Positions 13,300 through 22,780 of a DNA stretch of 64,000 nt are shown piece by piece. A program made the position numbers and the translations under genes. Below the pieces are notes generated by a model. The model searched no databases, was not told the origin of the DNA, and was given only the letters and a program-made list of their open reading frames with translations. Position 1 is the stretch's first letter; each line of letters begins with the position of its first letter. Source of the DNA: Lapillicoccus jejuensis (lineage in GTDB: Bacteria; Actinomycetota; Actinomycetes; Actinomycetales; Dermatophilaceae); contig NZ_VFMN01000001.1 of assembly GCF_006715055.1 (NCBI RefSeq), forward strand, positions 124,001 through 188,000. The letters are read 5' to 3'.

Positions 13300-14265
13300 G
13301 TGACCCTTCCTGTCCCTGCTCGCCCGCACCGCCGCGGACGACGTCGCACCCCCCTGCTCGCCGGTCTGCTCGGCGCGCTCGTCGCCGCCGCCCTGCTCGG
13401 GACCACCCCCGCCTCGGCGGCCCCCGCCGCCCCCGCGGACACGACGGCGGCCGCCTGCGGCACCGCCACGGGCCAGGCCACCGTCAAGCACGTCGTGTGG
13501 GTCGTGTTCGAGAACAAGAGCCTCGACATCTTCCAGAAGGCCCCGGCGACGTCCGCGCCGTACCTCTCGCGCCTCACCGCCCGCTGCGGCAGCGCGAGCG
13601 CGTACTCGGCGACGCCGTACTACGGCGCCAAGCTGGCGATGACGAGCGGCTCGACCTGGGGCAGCACCGGCGACGTCGTCCGGGTGCCGGGCCCCGACCT
13701 GTTCAGCCAGCTCGGCGCCGACTGGACCGTCTACATGGGCGACATGCCCGGCGCCTGCGGCCGCAAGGACACGACGACCTACTTCGCGCGGCACAACCCC
13801 GCCCTCTGGTACGACGACAACCGCTCGGCCTGCCTGCGCCGCGACCTGCCGCTGCCGGCGGACCCGAGCCAGCTCGACCTCAGCCAGTCGTTCACCTGGG
13901 TCGAGGCGAACGTCCCCGACTCCGGCCACGGCTGCAGCACCCGCACCCTGTGCCCGACCAGCCAGCAGAAGCGGCTCGCCCTCAGCGACGCCTGGGCCAG
14001 GACGTGGGTCGAGGGGATCCTCGACTCCCCCGCCTACGCCGCCGGGGACATGGCCGTCTTCGTCGTGTGGGACCAGGCCGGGGCGAACCAGGCGATCGCG
14101 CCGTTCATCGTCGCCTCGCCGTGGACGACGCCCGGCTACGTCTCGACGACGGCGTTCAACCACTACTCCCTGCTGCGCGGGACCCAGGACCTGCTCGGTC
14201 TGCCGCGGCTGCAGAACGCCGCGACCGTCACGACGTCGGTCGCGAAGGACTTCGGCCTGGGCTGA
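13300..14265 (+). CDS. Secreted phosphoesterase (alkaline phosphatase/phospholipase C-like family)
   Basis: About 321 residues from GTG 13300. An Arg-rich N-terminus is followed by the hydrophobic stretch LLAGLLGALVAAALL and an ASAAP cleavage site. The mature part has VVWVVFENKSLDIF near 65, YMGDMPGAC, FARHNPALWYDD, VPDSGHGCST, FVVWDQAG and a final NHYSLLR. These correspond to metal and phosphate motifs of the phosphoesterase family PF04185. Cysteine pairs suggest disulfides outside the cell. Its substrate (phospholipid or phosphomonoester) is not evident. The start is supported by the signal peptide rather than by a strong ribosome site. Confidence 0.82.
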   Translation: MTLPVPARPHRRGRRRTPLLAGLLGALVAAALLGTTPASAAPAAPADTTAAACGTATGQATVKHVVWVVFENKSLDIFQKAPATSAPYLSRLTARCGSASAYSATPYYGAKLAMTSGSTWGSTGDVVRVPGPDLFSQLGADWTVYMGDMPGACGRKDTTTYFARHNPALWYDDNRSACLRRDLPLPADPSQLDLSQSFTWVEANVPDSGHGCSTRTLCPTSQQKRLALSDAWARTWVEGILDSPAYAAGDMAVFVVWDQAGANQAIAPFIVASPWTTPGYVSTTAFNHYSLLRGTQDLLGLPRLQNAATVTTSVAKDFGLG

Positions 14266-14277
14266 GCCGGCGCCGGC

Positions 14278-16638
14278 TCAGATGTTCGTGACCTCCTCGG
14301 ACCCGCCGCGGACCTCGAGGTCGTCGAAGACGGCCGGCGGCTCGCGCCACAGGTCGGGCAGGGTGCCGTCGCCGGCGCGTCGTACGGCCTCGACGACCCG
14401 CTGGGGGGTCAGCGGCATGTCGACGTGGCGCACCCCGAGGTGGCTGAGCGCGTCGACGACGGCGTTGTGCACGGCCGGGGTCGAGCCGACCGTCGCCGAC
14501 TCGCCGATCCCCTTGGCCCCCAACGGGTTGAGGTGGGTCGGCGTCTCGGTGTTGGCCGTCTCGAAGCTCGGCACCTCGGTCGCCGCGGGGATCCCGTAGT
14601 CGGCGAACGTCGCCGTCACCGGCTGGCCGGCGTCGTCGTAGCAGAACTCCTCCCACAGCGCCTGGGACATGCCCTGGGCGATGCCGCCGTGCTGCTGGCC
14701 CTCGACGAGGAGCGGGTTGAGGATCCGGCCGCAGTCGTCGACCGCGACGTGCCGGGTCGGGGTGACCAGGCCGGTCTCGGTGTCGACCTCGACGACGCTG
14801 ACGTGCGCGCCGAAGGGGAACGTCGCGTTCTCCGGGGTGAAGTCGTGGTCGGCGCGCAGCGGCTCGCCGTCCTCGCGCGAGCGCGCGGCGACCTCGCCCC
14901 AGCCGATGCTCGGCGTCGGCACGCCGGCCACGTGGAAGCGGCCCTCCTCGAGCCGGACGTCGTCGACCGACGCCTCGAGCATCCGGGCGGCGACCTCGCG
15001 GGCGAGGGCGACGACGTCGTCGGCCGCGCCGGCGACGGCGCTGCCGCCGATCTGCAGCGAGCGCGAGCCGCCCGTGCCGCCGCCGCGCGGGACGAGCGCG
15101 GTGTCGGACTGCTCGAAGCGCACCTGCTCGAGCGGGACGCCGAGCTTGTCGGCGACGATCATCGAGAACGCCGTCGCGTGGCCCTGGCCGTGGCTCGACG
15201 TGCCGGCTCGCACGGTGACCGTCCCGTCGTCGGCGACCTCGACCATGCCGATCTCGCTCGACCCGCCGCCGGTGATCTCGGCGTAGACCGACAGCCCGAT
15301 CCCCAGCTGGCGCACGTCGCCGCGCTCCCGGCGGGCCGCCTGCTCGACGCGCAGGTCGTCGTACCCGGCCAGCTGGAGGGCCTTGGTGAGCGGGGCGTCG
15401 TAGTCGCCGTTGTCGTAGGTCATCCCGGCGAGCGTCGTGAAGGGGAAGGCGTCGGGCTCGATGAAGTTGCGCCGGCGCAGCTCGGCCGGGTCGATCCCGG
15501 TCTCGTCGGCGGCGAGGTCCACGAGGCGCTCGAGCATCTCGGCGGCCTCGGGGCGCCCGGCGCCGCGGAAGGCCCCGACCGGCGTGGTGTTGGTGAGGAC
15601 GGCGACGCCGGCGTAGTCGAGCTTGCCGACCCGGTAGACGCCCGGCGCCATGATGTACGTCGTGCTGTAGGCGAACGACCCGCCGAAGCCGGCGTAGGCG
15701 CCGCAGTCGCCGAGGACGCGGCAGCGCAGGCCGAGGAAGTGCCCCTCCTCGTCGAGGCCGAGCTCGAGGTAGTCGACCTGGCCGCGGCCCTGCATCGAGA
15801 GCATCGCCTCGGAGCGGGTCTCCACCCACTTGACCGGTCGGCCGAGGTGGCGGGCGGCGGCGATGGCGACGTAGTGCTCGGGCCCGACCGCGGCCTTGCC
15901 TCCGAAGGCCCCGCCGACGTGGGGGGCGATGACGCGGACCCGCGCCGACTCCAGGCCGAAGGTCTTGCGCACGAGGGTGCGGGCCAGGTGCGGCATCTGG
16001 GTGGCGACGTGGACCGTGAGGTCGTACTCGTCCTCGGGCGACCCGGGGACGGCGAGGACGGCGTTGCCCTCCATCGGGGCGACGGCGAGCCGGTTGTTGA
16101 CCATCCGCAGCCGCACGACGTGCGCGGCGCCGGCGAGGACGTCGTCCTGGTCGGGCGAGCGGTCGCCGCCGGCGATGTTGCGCGGCGCCTCGTCGAACTG
16201 CAGGGGCGCCTCGTCGGCGACGGCCGCCTCGACGTCGACGACGACCGGCAGCTCCTCGTAGTCGACGTCGACGAGCTCGGCGGCGTCGACGGCCTGCGCG
16301 CGGGTCTCGGCGACGACCACGGCGACGGGCTCCCCGACGAACCGGACCCGGTCGGTCGCCAGCGGCTGGCGCTGCAGGTCGCCGTTGGCGGTGGCGAAGG
16401 GGATGACGGGGCCGAGGTCGAGGTCGGCGCCGGTGAGGACGGCGTGCACCCCGGGGGCGCGTCGCGCCTCCTCGACGTCGATCCCGGTGATGCGCGCGTG
16501 GGCCAGGTAGCTGCGCACGAACACCGCGTGCAGCACCCCGTCCACCGTGCGGATGTCGTCGACGTAGGTGCTCCGCCCGGTGACGAGGTCGGGGTCCTCG
16601 ACGCGACGGACGGCGTTGCCCAGCAGTGATCCGGCCAT
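14278..16638 (-). CDS. Xanthine dehydrogenase family molybdopterin-binding subunit (CoxL form II-like)
   Basis: 786 residues from ATG 16638. The N-terminal a/b hammerhead domain starts GNAVRRVEDPDLVTGRSTYV. The molybdenum domain has HVGGAFGGK near 370 and VGAFRGAGRPEAAEM near 460. The AFRGAGR sequence is the form II type, not the AYRCSFR of true aerobic CO dehydrogenase (form I). The C-terminal GAKGIGESATVGSTPAV has the catalytic glutamate. It should bind molybdopterin cytosine dinucleotide and hydroxylate an aldehyde or heterocycle. The expected FeS and FAD subunits are absent on both sides, so it is an orphan large subunit here. Confidence 0.9.
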   Translation of the reverse strand: MAGSLLGNAVRRVEDPDLVTGRSTYVDDIRTVDGVLHAVFVRSYLAHARITGIDVEEARRAPGVHAVLTGADLDLGPVIPFATANGDLQRQPLATDRVRFVGEPVAVVVAETRAQAVDAAELVDVDYEELPVVVDVEAAVADEAPLQFDEAPRNIAGGDRSPDQDDVLAGAAHVVRLRMVNNRLAVAPMEGNAVLAVPGSPEDEYDLTVHVATQMPHLARTLVRKTFGLESARVRVIAPHVGGAFGGKAAVGPEHYVAIAAARHLGRPVKWVETRSEAMLSMQGRGQVDYLELGLDEEGHFLGLRCRVLGDCGAYAGFGGSFAYSTTYIMAPGVYRVGKLDYAGVAVLTNTTPVGAFRGAGRPEAAEMLERLVDLAADETGIDPAELRRRNFIEPDAFPFTTLAGMTYDNGDYDAPLTKALQLAGYDDLRVEQAARRERGDVRQLGIGLSVYAEITGGGSSEIGMVEVADDGTVTVRAGTSSHGQGHATAFSMIVADKLGVPLEQVRFEQSDTALVPRGGGTGGSRSLQIGGSAVAGAADDVVALAREVAARMLEASVDDVRLEEGRFHVAGVPTPSIGWGEVAARSREDGEPLRADHDFTPENATFPFGAHVSVVEVDTETGLVTPTRHVAVDDCGRILNPLLVEGQQHGGIAQGMSQALWEEFCYDDAGQPVTATFADYGIPAATEVPSFETANTETPTHLNPLGAKGIGESATVGSTPAVHNAVVDALSHLGVRHVDMPLTPQRVVEAVRRAGDGTLPDLWREPPAVFDDLEVRGGSEEVTNI

Positions 16639-16661
16639 GCCCTGCACTCTAGGCACGCGGG

Positions 16662-17405
16662 TCAGCGCTGTGCGCGGTGGAGGCGCTCCTTCTCGTCCAG
16701 CTCGGCGGCCCGCTCGGGGGTGGGCGCGTCGCCGCCGAGCCGCGCCGGCAGGAAGACCCGCTCGGCGCCGGTGAGCGGCTCGTAGCGCTCCTGCGCGGCG
16801 TGCAGCATCCGGGTCATCACCTCGCGCACCCGCGCCGTCGCTGCGTCCGGGTCCTCGTCGGCACCGACGGGAACGGGGGCGCCGACGTCGATGCTGATGG
16901 GGGTGCCCGTCCGGCCGAGGCGCTTGGGGTGGTCCTTGGTCCAGACGCGTTGCGAGCCCCAGATGACGGTCGGCAGCAGCGGGACGCCGGCCTCCTTCGC
17001 CATCCGGGCGGCGCCGTTCTTGAACTCCTTGAGCTCGAAGGAGCGCGAGATCGTCGCCTCGGGGAAGACCCCGACGATCTCGCCGCGGCGCAGGGCCTCC
17101 ACGGCGCTCTGGTACGACGCCGCGCCGGCGGACCGGTCGACGGGGATGTGCTTCATGGCGCGCATGAGCGGGCCGCTGACGCGGTGCCGGAAGACGCTGT
17201 CCTTGGCCATGAACCGCACCAGCCGGTGCGCCGGGACGGCGGCGAACCCGGCGTAGGTGAAGTCCATGTAGCCGGTGTGGTTGAGGACCATCACCGCGCC
17301 GCCGGTGCGCGGGACGTGCTCGGTCCCGGTGATGGTGAACTTCAGGCCCTCGGCGGCGAAGACGAGGCGCGCGAACCCGATGACCGCGCTGTAGACGGGC
17401 TCCAT
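16662..17405 (-). CDS. 1-acyl-sn-glycerol-3-phosphate acyltransferase-like (PlsC family)
   Basis: 247 residues. The acyltransferase block I NHTGYMDFTYAG (HX4D, about 42-53), block II near FMAKDSVFRHRV and block III VGVFPEATISRSF are in order. N-terminal hydrophobic residues suggest membrane association. It should acylate lysophosphatidate or a related lipid. It lies 9 bases after the MarR-family gene on the same strand and could be co-transcribed with it. Confidence 0.9.
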   Translation of the reverse strand: MEPVYSAVIGFARLVFAAEGLKFTITGTEHVPRTGGAVMVLNHTGYMDFTYAGFAAVPAHRLVRFMAKDSVFRHRVSGPLMRAMKHIPVDRSAGAASYQSAVEALRRGEIVGVFPEATISRSFELKEFKNGAARMAKEAGVPLLPTVIWGSQRVWTKDHPKRLGRTGTPISIDVGAPVPVGADEDPDAATARVREVMTRMLHAAQERYEPLTGAERVFLPARLGGDAPTPERAAELDEKERLHRAQR

Positions 17406-17414
17406 GGCGACAAC

Positions 17415-17876
17415 CTAGTGGCCGTCCGGCTCCCCCGGCCCGGGGGTGTCGACGACCTTGCGCAGCAGGCGCACGAGGTCGGCGCGCTCGCCCGCGGTGA
17501 GGTGCCCGAAGAGCGCCTCGGCGTCGGCGCCGCGGGCCGCGTCGACCTCGGCGCCGACCTTCTCCCCCTCGGGCGTCGGGCGCACGAGCGTGGCCCGGCG
17601 GTCGGCCGGGTCGGCGACCCGCTCGAGCAGCCCGCGCTCGACGAGGCCGTCGACGACCTCGGTCGCCGACCTCGGCGCGATGCGCAGGTGCTCGGCGAGG
17701 TCGCCGAGCCGCAGGTCGCCGTACGACGTCACGACGCGCAGCGCCCGGGACTGGTGCGGGCTGAGGCCCCACGGGCTCAGGCCGTGGGCCCAGCGGCGCC
17801 GCAGGCGGCGGCTGACGGCGAGGACCAGGTCGTCGAGGCGCTCGGGGCGCAGCTGCGGCAGGTCTCGGGAATGCAC
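17415..17876 (-). CDS. MarR family transcriptional regulator
   Basis: 153 residues from GTG 17876. A winged helix-turn-helix lies near residues 45-110: LRVVTSYGDLRLGDLAEHLR, the recognition helix IAPRSATEVVDGL, and the wing ERVADPADRRATLVRPT with the conserved DxR. It is divergent from an ABC exporter, with two overlapping palindromes in between, so repression of the exporter and of itself is the likely arrangement. The inducer is unknown. Confidence 0.92.
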   Translation of the reverse strand: MHSRDLPQLRPERLDDLVLAVSRRLRRRWAHGLSPWGLSPHQSRALRVVTSYGDLRLGDLAEHLRIAPRSATEVVDGLVERGLLERVADPADRRATLVRPTPEGEKVGAEVDAARGADAEALFGHLTAGERADLVRLLRKVVDTPGPGEPDGH

Positions 17877-17903
17877 GGGACGAGCCTACCGTTGCTGGGG
17901 TAG

Positions 17904-17924
17904 CCTCATAGTGAGGTAACCTCA
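17904..17924. promoter_or_regulatory. Overlapping palindromes, probable MarR-family operator
   Basis: CCTCATAGTGAGG (17904-17916) and TGAGGTAACCTCA (17912-17924) are both CCTCA/TGAGG-type inverted repeats with 3-base centres and share five bases. They lie midway in the gap between the MarR gene and the divergent exporter gene, in one of the few AT-richer stretches of this region. Confidence 0.65.
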
Positions 17925-17965
17925 GCATTAAACCCCAGTCCCCGACCGATGAGGAGGTGGTGCCC

Positions 17966-19888
17966 GTGACGAGCACCTTCACCGAACCCGTCCGGACCGC
18001 GTCGCGCCTCGGCGAGCGCGGTGGCTCCGGCCGCCTCGGTGGTGGCTCGAGCGGTGGCTCGGGCGGCGGGATGGGCGGGGGCCGGCCGGCCCGCCGCGTC
18101 GACCCCGCCGACCGCGCCCAGCTGGCCGAGTCCCCCGTCCCGTGGCCGCGCGTCGCGGCCCTCTTCGCGCCGCACCGCTGGTCGATCGCCGCGGTCATGG
18201 CGCTCATCGTCGCCTCGAGCGTCGTCGCGCTCGCGACCCCGTTCCTGCTGCGCACCGTCATCGACGACGCCCTCCCCCGGCGCGACACGCGGCTGCTGCT
18301 GCTCACCGTCGGCGGGATGCTCGCCGTCACCGTCGTCACCTCCGTCCTCGGGGTCCTGCAGACGTGGCGCTCGACCCTCGTCGGCCAGGCCGTCATGCAC
18401 CGGCTGCGCACCGACGTCTTCGCGCACCTGCAGCGGCAGTCGCTCGACTTCTTCACCCGCACCCGCGGCGGCGAGGTGCAGTCGCGCCTGACCAACGACG
18501 TCGCCGGGATGCAGTCGGTCGTCACGTCCACCGCGACGTCGATCGCCTCCAACCTCACGACCGCGGTCGGCACCGCCGTCGCCATGGTCGCCCTCAGCTG
18601 GCGGTTGTCGCTGCTCTCGCTGCTCGTCCTGCCGCCGGCGATCTGGCTCTCGCGCCGGGTCGCCCTGCTGCGCCGGGACATCACCGCCAAGCAGCAGCGC
18701 CTGCTCGCCGACATGCTCACCCAGGTCGACGAGGGGCTGTCGGTCAGCGGCGTCCAGCTGAGCAAGTCCCTCGGCGCCGGGGAGCGGATGTCGGCGCGGT
18801 TCGCCACGACCTCGCGCGAGCTGGTCGACCTCGAGGTCGCCAGCCAGCTCGCCGGCCGGTGGCGGATGGCGACGATGTCGGTCGTCTTCGCGGCCATCCC
18901 GGCGCTGATCTACCTCGCCGCCGGCTTCCCCGCGACCTCCGGCGGGATGACCATCGGCACGCTCGTCGCCTTCACCGCCCTGCAGACCGGGATCTTCCGG
19001 CCGGTCATGGGGCTGCTGGACGTCGGGGTCTCCGTCGTCTCCTCGATGGCCCTCTTCAGCCGGATCTTCGGCTACCTCGACCTCGAGGCCTCGGTGCGCG
19101 AGCCGGAGCACCCGGTGGCGCTGGACCGCTCCGCCGTGCGCGGGGAGGTGCGGATCGAGGACGTCTCCTTCCGCTACCCCGGCGCCGAGCGGGACGCCCT
19201 CACCGGGGTCACCCTCACCGTGCCCGCGGGCGGGTCGCTCGCCCTCGTCGGCGAGACCGGGTCGGGCAAGACGACCCTCGCCTCGCTCGTCTCCCGGCTC
19301 GCCGACCCGAGTACCGGCCGGGTGCTGCTCGACGGGACCGACCTGCGCGACCTCGCGCTCGCGGACCTGTCCTCCGTCGTCGGGGCCGTGTCCCAGGACA
19401 CCTACCTGCTGCACGCATCGGTCCGCGAGAACCTCCTGCACGCCAGGCCGGAGGCGAGCGACGACGAGCTGTGGTCGGTGCTCGAGGCGGCCCAGGTCGC
19501 CCGGCTGGTCCGCGGCCTGCCGGACGGGCTCGACACCGTCGTCGGGGCGCGCGGCATGCGCTTCTCCGGCGGTGAGAAGCAGCGGCTGGCCATCGCCCGC
19601 ACCCTCCTGCGGGACCCACGCGTTCTCGTCCTCGACGAGGCCACGAGCGCGCTCGACAACGACACCGAGCGGGAGGTCCAGGCCGCCCTCGACGCCGCCG
19701 CCCGCGGTCGCACGACCGTGACCATCGCCCACCGCCTCTCCACCGTGCGGCACGCCGACACCATCGCCGTCCTCGACCACGGCCGCGTCGTCGAGCAGGG
19801 CTCCCACGAGGAGCTCCTCGCCCGCGGCGGCCGGTACGCCGCCCTCCTCGACGCCGCCGAGCTGCCCGGCGCCCCCGTCCCCGCCTGA
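17966..19888 (+). CDS. ABC transporter, fused permease and ATP-binding half (exporter type)
   Basis: About 640 residues. Of three in-frame GTG codons, 17966 has the best spacing to AGGAGG (17952-17957). After a Gly/Ser-rich cytosolic lead (about 1-45) comes a six-helix type-1 ABC exporter membrane domain (about 70-340). The nucleotide-binding domain has GETGSGKTTL, the Q-loop VSQDTYLL, the signature FSGGEKQRLAIARTLL, Walker B VLVLDEATSALD and the H-loop IAHRLSTV. It works as a dimer of half-transporters. With a divergent MarR regulator, drug or lipid export is likely but the substrate is unproven. Confidence 0.93.
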   Translation: MTSTFTEPVRTASRLGERGGSGRLGGGSSGGSGGGMGGGRPARRVDPADRAQLAESPVPWPRVAALFAPHRWSIAAVMALIVASSVVALATPFLLRTVIDDALPRRDTRLLLLTVGGMLAVTVVTSVLGVLQTWRSTLVGQAVMHRLRTDVFAHLQRQSLDFFTRTRGGEVQSRLTNDVAGMQSVVTSTATSIASNLTTAVGTAVAMVALSWRLSLLSLLVLPPAIWLSRRVALLRRDITAKQQRLLADMLTQVDEGLSVSGVQLSKSLGAGERMSARFATTSRELVDLEVASQLAGRWRMATMSVVFAAIPALIYLAAGFPATSGGMTIGTLVAFTALQTGIFRPVMGLLDVGVSVVSSMALFSRIFGYLDLEASVREPEHPVALDRSAVRGEVRIEDVSFRYPGAERDALTGVTLTVPAGGSLALVGETGSGKTTLASLVSRLADPSTGRVLLDGTDLRDLALADLSSVVGAVSQDTYLLHASVRENLLHARPEASDDELWSVLEAAQVARLVRGLPDGLDTVVGARGMRFSGGEKQRLAIARTLLRDPRVLVLDEATSALDNDTEREVQAALDAAARGRTTVTIAHRLSTVRHADTIAVLDHGRVVEQGSHEELLARGGRYAALLDAAELPGAPVPA

Positions 19889-19906
19889 GGCGGCGGGCGG
19901 GGCGCC

Positions 19907-19950
19907 GTACGGGGCGTCGTACGGGGCGTCGTACGGGGCGTCGTACGGGA
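19907..19950. repeat. 12-bp tandem repeat GTACGGGGCGTC upstream of valS
   Basis: GTAC recurs at 19907, 19919, 19931 and 19943, giving three full units of GTACGGGGCGTC plus a partial fourth. It fills the gap after the exporter stop and ends about 50 bases before the valS start. Confidence 0.85.
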
Positions 19951-19997
19951 GGCATATCGGGTTCTGGGCGGTGCGGGCGGGATGGGAGACTTCCCGC

Positions 19998-22673
19998 ATG
20001 ACCACCGACTCGCTGCCGCGCACCACGCGCATCCCCGAGAAGCCCTCCGTCGACGGCCTCGAGGAGAAGTGGGAGCAGGTATGGCGCGAGGAGGCCACCT
20101 ACAGCTTCGACCGGGAGAAGGCGCTGGCCGGCGGGCGCGAGGGGATCTGGTCCGTCGACACCCCGCCGCCGACCGCCAGTGGCGCGCTGCACATCGGGCA
20201 CGTCTTCGGCTACACCGAGGCCGACTGCCTGGCCCGCTACCGGCGGATGACCGGGCACGAGGTCTTCTACCCGATCGGCTGGGACGACAACGGCCTGCCG
20301 ACCGAGCGCCGCGTGCAGAACTACTACGGCGTGCGCGGCGACGCGACCCTGCCGTACGACGCCGCGTTCACCCCGCCCCAGGAGGGTGGCGAGGGCAAGT
20401 CCGCCAAGGCCGCCGACCAGGTGCCGGTGAGCCGGCGCAACTTCATCGAGCTGTGCGACGTGCTCACCGTGCGCGACGAGGTGACCTTCGAGGAGACCTT
20501 CCGCCGACTCGGGCTGTCGGTCGACTGGGACATCTCCTACCGGACCATCGACGACCGCTCGCGCGCGGTGTCGCAGGCCTTCTTCCTGCGCAACCTCGCC
20601 CGCGACGAGGCCTACCAGGCCGAGGCGCCGGGGCTGTGGGACGTGACCTTCCAGACGGCCGTGGCGCAGGCCGAGCTCGAGGCGCGGGACTACCCGGGCG
20701 CCTACCACCGGGTGGCGTTCCACCGGGCGGGTGGGGAGCCGGTGCACATCGAGACGACGCGCCCCGAGCTGCTGCCGGCGTGCGTGGCGCTCATCGCGCA
20801 CCCGGACGACGAGCGCTACCAGGGCCTGTTCGGCACGATCGTGACCTCGCCGATCTTCGGGGTCGAGCTGCCGGTGCTCGCGCACCCGGCGGCCGAGATG
20901 GACAAGGGCGCCGGCATCGCCATGTGCTGCACCTTCGGTGACCTCACCGACGTGCAGTGGTGGCGCGAGCTGAAGCTGCCGACCCGCTCGGTCATCACGC
21001 GCGACGGCCGGATCCAGCGCGACGTGCCCGAGTGGGTGACGAGCGAGGCCGGCCGCGCGCTGTTCTCCGAGATGGCGGGCAAGACGACGTTCTCGGCGCG
21101 CACCGCGGTCGTCGACGCGATCCGCGAGTCGGGGGACCTCGACGGCGAGCCGAAGGCCACGCAGCGCAAGGCAAACTTCTTCGAGAAGGGCGACAAGCCG
21201 CTCGAGATCGTCACGTCGCGGCAGTGGTACATCCGCAACGGCGGGCGCGACGAGACCGTGCGCGAGCAGATGCTGGAGCGCGGGCGGGAGCTGGCCTTCC
21301 ACCCGTCGTACATGCGCAGCCGCTACGAGAACTGGGTCGGCGGCCTCAACGGCGACTGGCTCGTGAGCCGCCAGCGGTTCTTCGGCGTGCCGATCCCCGT
21401 GTGGTACCCCGTCGACGAGCACGGCGAGACCGACTGGGAGCACCCGATCGTGCCGGACGAGTCGGCGCTGCCGGTGGACCCCGTGGCCGAGGCGCCCGCG
21501 GGCTACGAGGAGGCGCAGCGCGGTGAGCCGGGCGGGTTCGTCGGCGACGCCGACATCATGGACACCTGGGCGACGAGCTCGCTCACCCCGCAGATCGCGG
21601 GCGGCTGGCTCGACGACCCGGAGCTGTTCGCCGCGGTCTTCCCGATGGACCAGCGTCCGCAGGGGCACGACATCATCCGCACCTGGCTCTTCGCGACGGT
21701 CGTGCGCGCGCACTTCGAGCACGGGTCGCTGCCGTGGCGCAACGCGACGGTCAACGGCTGGATCCTCGACCCGGACCGCAAGAAGATGAGCAAGTCCAAG
21801 GGCAACGCGACGACGCCCATCGACATGCTCAAGGAGCACGGCACCGACGGGGTGCGCTACTGGGCCGCGGCCGCGCGGCTCGGGACGGACACCGCGCTCG
21901 ACACCTCGCAGATGAAGGTCGGGCGGCGCCTGGCCATCAAGCTGCTCAACGCGAGCCGGTTCGCGCTCGGGTTCGGCGCGGTCGACGGGGTGGTGGAGCC
22001 GGCCGGGTCGCTCGCCGACCTCGCCGCGCAGGTCACCGAGCCGCTCGACCGCTCGGTGCTCGCGACCCTCGCCGACGTCGTCGACAAGGCCACGGCGGCG
22101 TACGACGCCATGGACTACACCCGTGCGCTCGAGGTCACCGAGAGCTTCTTCTGGAGCTTCTGCGACGACTACCTCGAGCTGGTCAAGGACCGGGCGTACG
22201 GCGGCCGCGACGAGTCCGCGTCCATCTCGCCCGAGGCGTCCGCGTCCGCGCGGGCCACGCTGCGGGTCAGCCTCGACGTCGTGCTGCGGCTGCTCGCGCC
22301 CGTGCTCGTCTTCGCGACCGAGGAGGTGTGGTCGTGGTTCCACGAGCGCACCGGTCGCGACGGCTCCGTGCACCGCGCGGCCTGGCCGACCCGCGCCGAG
22401 CTCGGCGCCGGGGTCGACGGTGACCTGGCGGTGCTCGCCGCGGTGGGCGCCGCGCTCGCGGGAGTGCGCAAGGCGAAGTCGGAGGCCAAGGTCGGCATGC
22501 GGGCGGAGGTGACGTCGCTCGTCATCGCCGGGCCGTCCGCCGCGCTGGAGGCGGTGCGGTCCGCCGAGGCCGACCTGTCCGCCGCCGGCCACCTCGGCGC
22601 CGTGTCGTACGCCGAGGCGGACGCCGTCGAAGTGCGTGACGCGGTCATCGTCCCGCCGCCCCCGCGCGGCTGA
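19998..22673 (+). CDS. valS: Valine--tRNA ligase (archaeal-like type 2)
   Basis: 891 residues from ATG 19998, preceded by GGGAG. Class I motifs are GALHIGHVFGY (HIGH, about 64-67) and KKMSKSKGN near 595. The segment WDDNGLPTERRVQNYYGVRG is typical of the type 2 valyl enzymes found in archaea, Rickettsiales and some actinobacteria, and the usual long C-terminal coiled coil of the E. coli type is short. An editing domain (CP1) is present between the two motifs. No T-box leader was seen upstream. Three stacked palindromic structures follow the stop. Confidence 0.96.
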   Translation: MTTDSLPRTTRIPEKPSVDGLEEKWEQVWREEATYSFDREKALAGGREGIWSVDTPPPTASGALHIGHVFGYTEADCLARYRRMTGHEVFYPIGWDDNGLPTERRVQNYYGVRGDATLPYDAAFTPPQEGGEGKSAKAADQVPVSRRNFIELCDVLTVRDEVTFEETFRRLGLSVDWDISYRTIDDRSRAVSQAFFLRNLARDEAYQAEAPGLWDVTFQTAVAQAELEARDYPGAYHRVAFHRAGGEPVHIETTRPELLPACVALIAHPDDERYQGLFGTIVTSPIFGVELPVLAHPAAEMDKGAGIAMCCTFGDLTDVQWWRELKLPTRSVITRDGRIQRDVPEWVTSEAGRALFSEMAGKTTFSARTAVVDAIRESGDLDGEPKATQRKANFFEKGDKPLEIVTSRQWYIRNGGRDETVREQMLERGRELAFHPSYMRSRYENWVGGLNGDWLVSRQRFFGVPIPVWYPVDEHGETDWEHPIVPDESALPVDPVAEAPAGYEEAQRGEPGGFVGDADIMDTWATSSLTPQIAGGWLDDPELFAAVFPMDQRPQGHDIIRTWLFATVVRAHFEHGSLPWRNATVNGWILDPDRKKMSKSKGNATTPIDMLKEHGTDGVRYWAAAARLGTDTALDTSQMKVGRRLAIKLLNASRFALGFGAVDGVVEPAGSLADLAAQVTEPLDRSVLATLADVVDKATAAYDAMDYTRALEVTESFFWSFCDDYLELVKDRAYGGRDESASISPEASASARATLRVSLDVVLRLLAPVLVFATEEVWSWFHERTGRDGSVHRAAWPTRAELGAGVDGDLAVLAAVGAALAGVRKAKSEAKVGMRAEVTSLVIAGPSAALEAVRSAEADLSAAGHLGAVSYAEADAVEVRDAVIVPPPPRG

Positions 22674-22681
22674 ACGTTCCT

Positions 22682-22710
22682 GGACATTATCGGGTCGCCC
22701 GATAATGTCC
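22682..22710. terminator. 13-bp hairpin after valS
   Basis: GGACATTATCGGG (22682-22694), loop TCG, exact complement 22698-22710. It begins 8 bases after the valS stop. Confidence 0.7.
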
Positions 22711-22712
22711 GG

Positions 22713-22741
22713 CCCCGCCGGAGAACCGTTCTCCGGCGGGG
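22713..22741. terminator. Second 13-bp hairpin after valS
   Basis: CCCCGCCGGAGAA (22713-22725), loop CCG, exact complement 22729-22741. It has the same geometry (13-base stem, 3-base loop) as the hairpin directly before it, with unrelated sequence. Confidence 0.65.
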
Positions 22742-22780
22742 CTCACGTTTCTCCGGCGGAGCGCCGTCGGTCCGGGCGCG

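Noticed and set aside
19907-19950. T-box or other riboswitch leader for valS
   Set aside because: No T-box or specifier-loop consensus. The region is a simple 12-bp tandem repeat.
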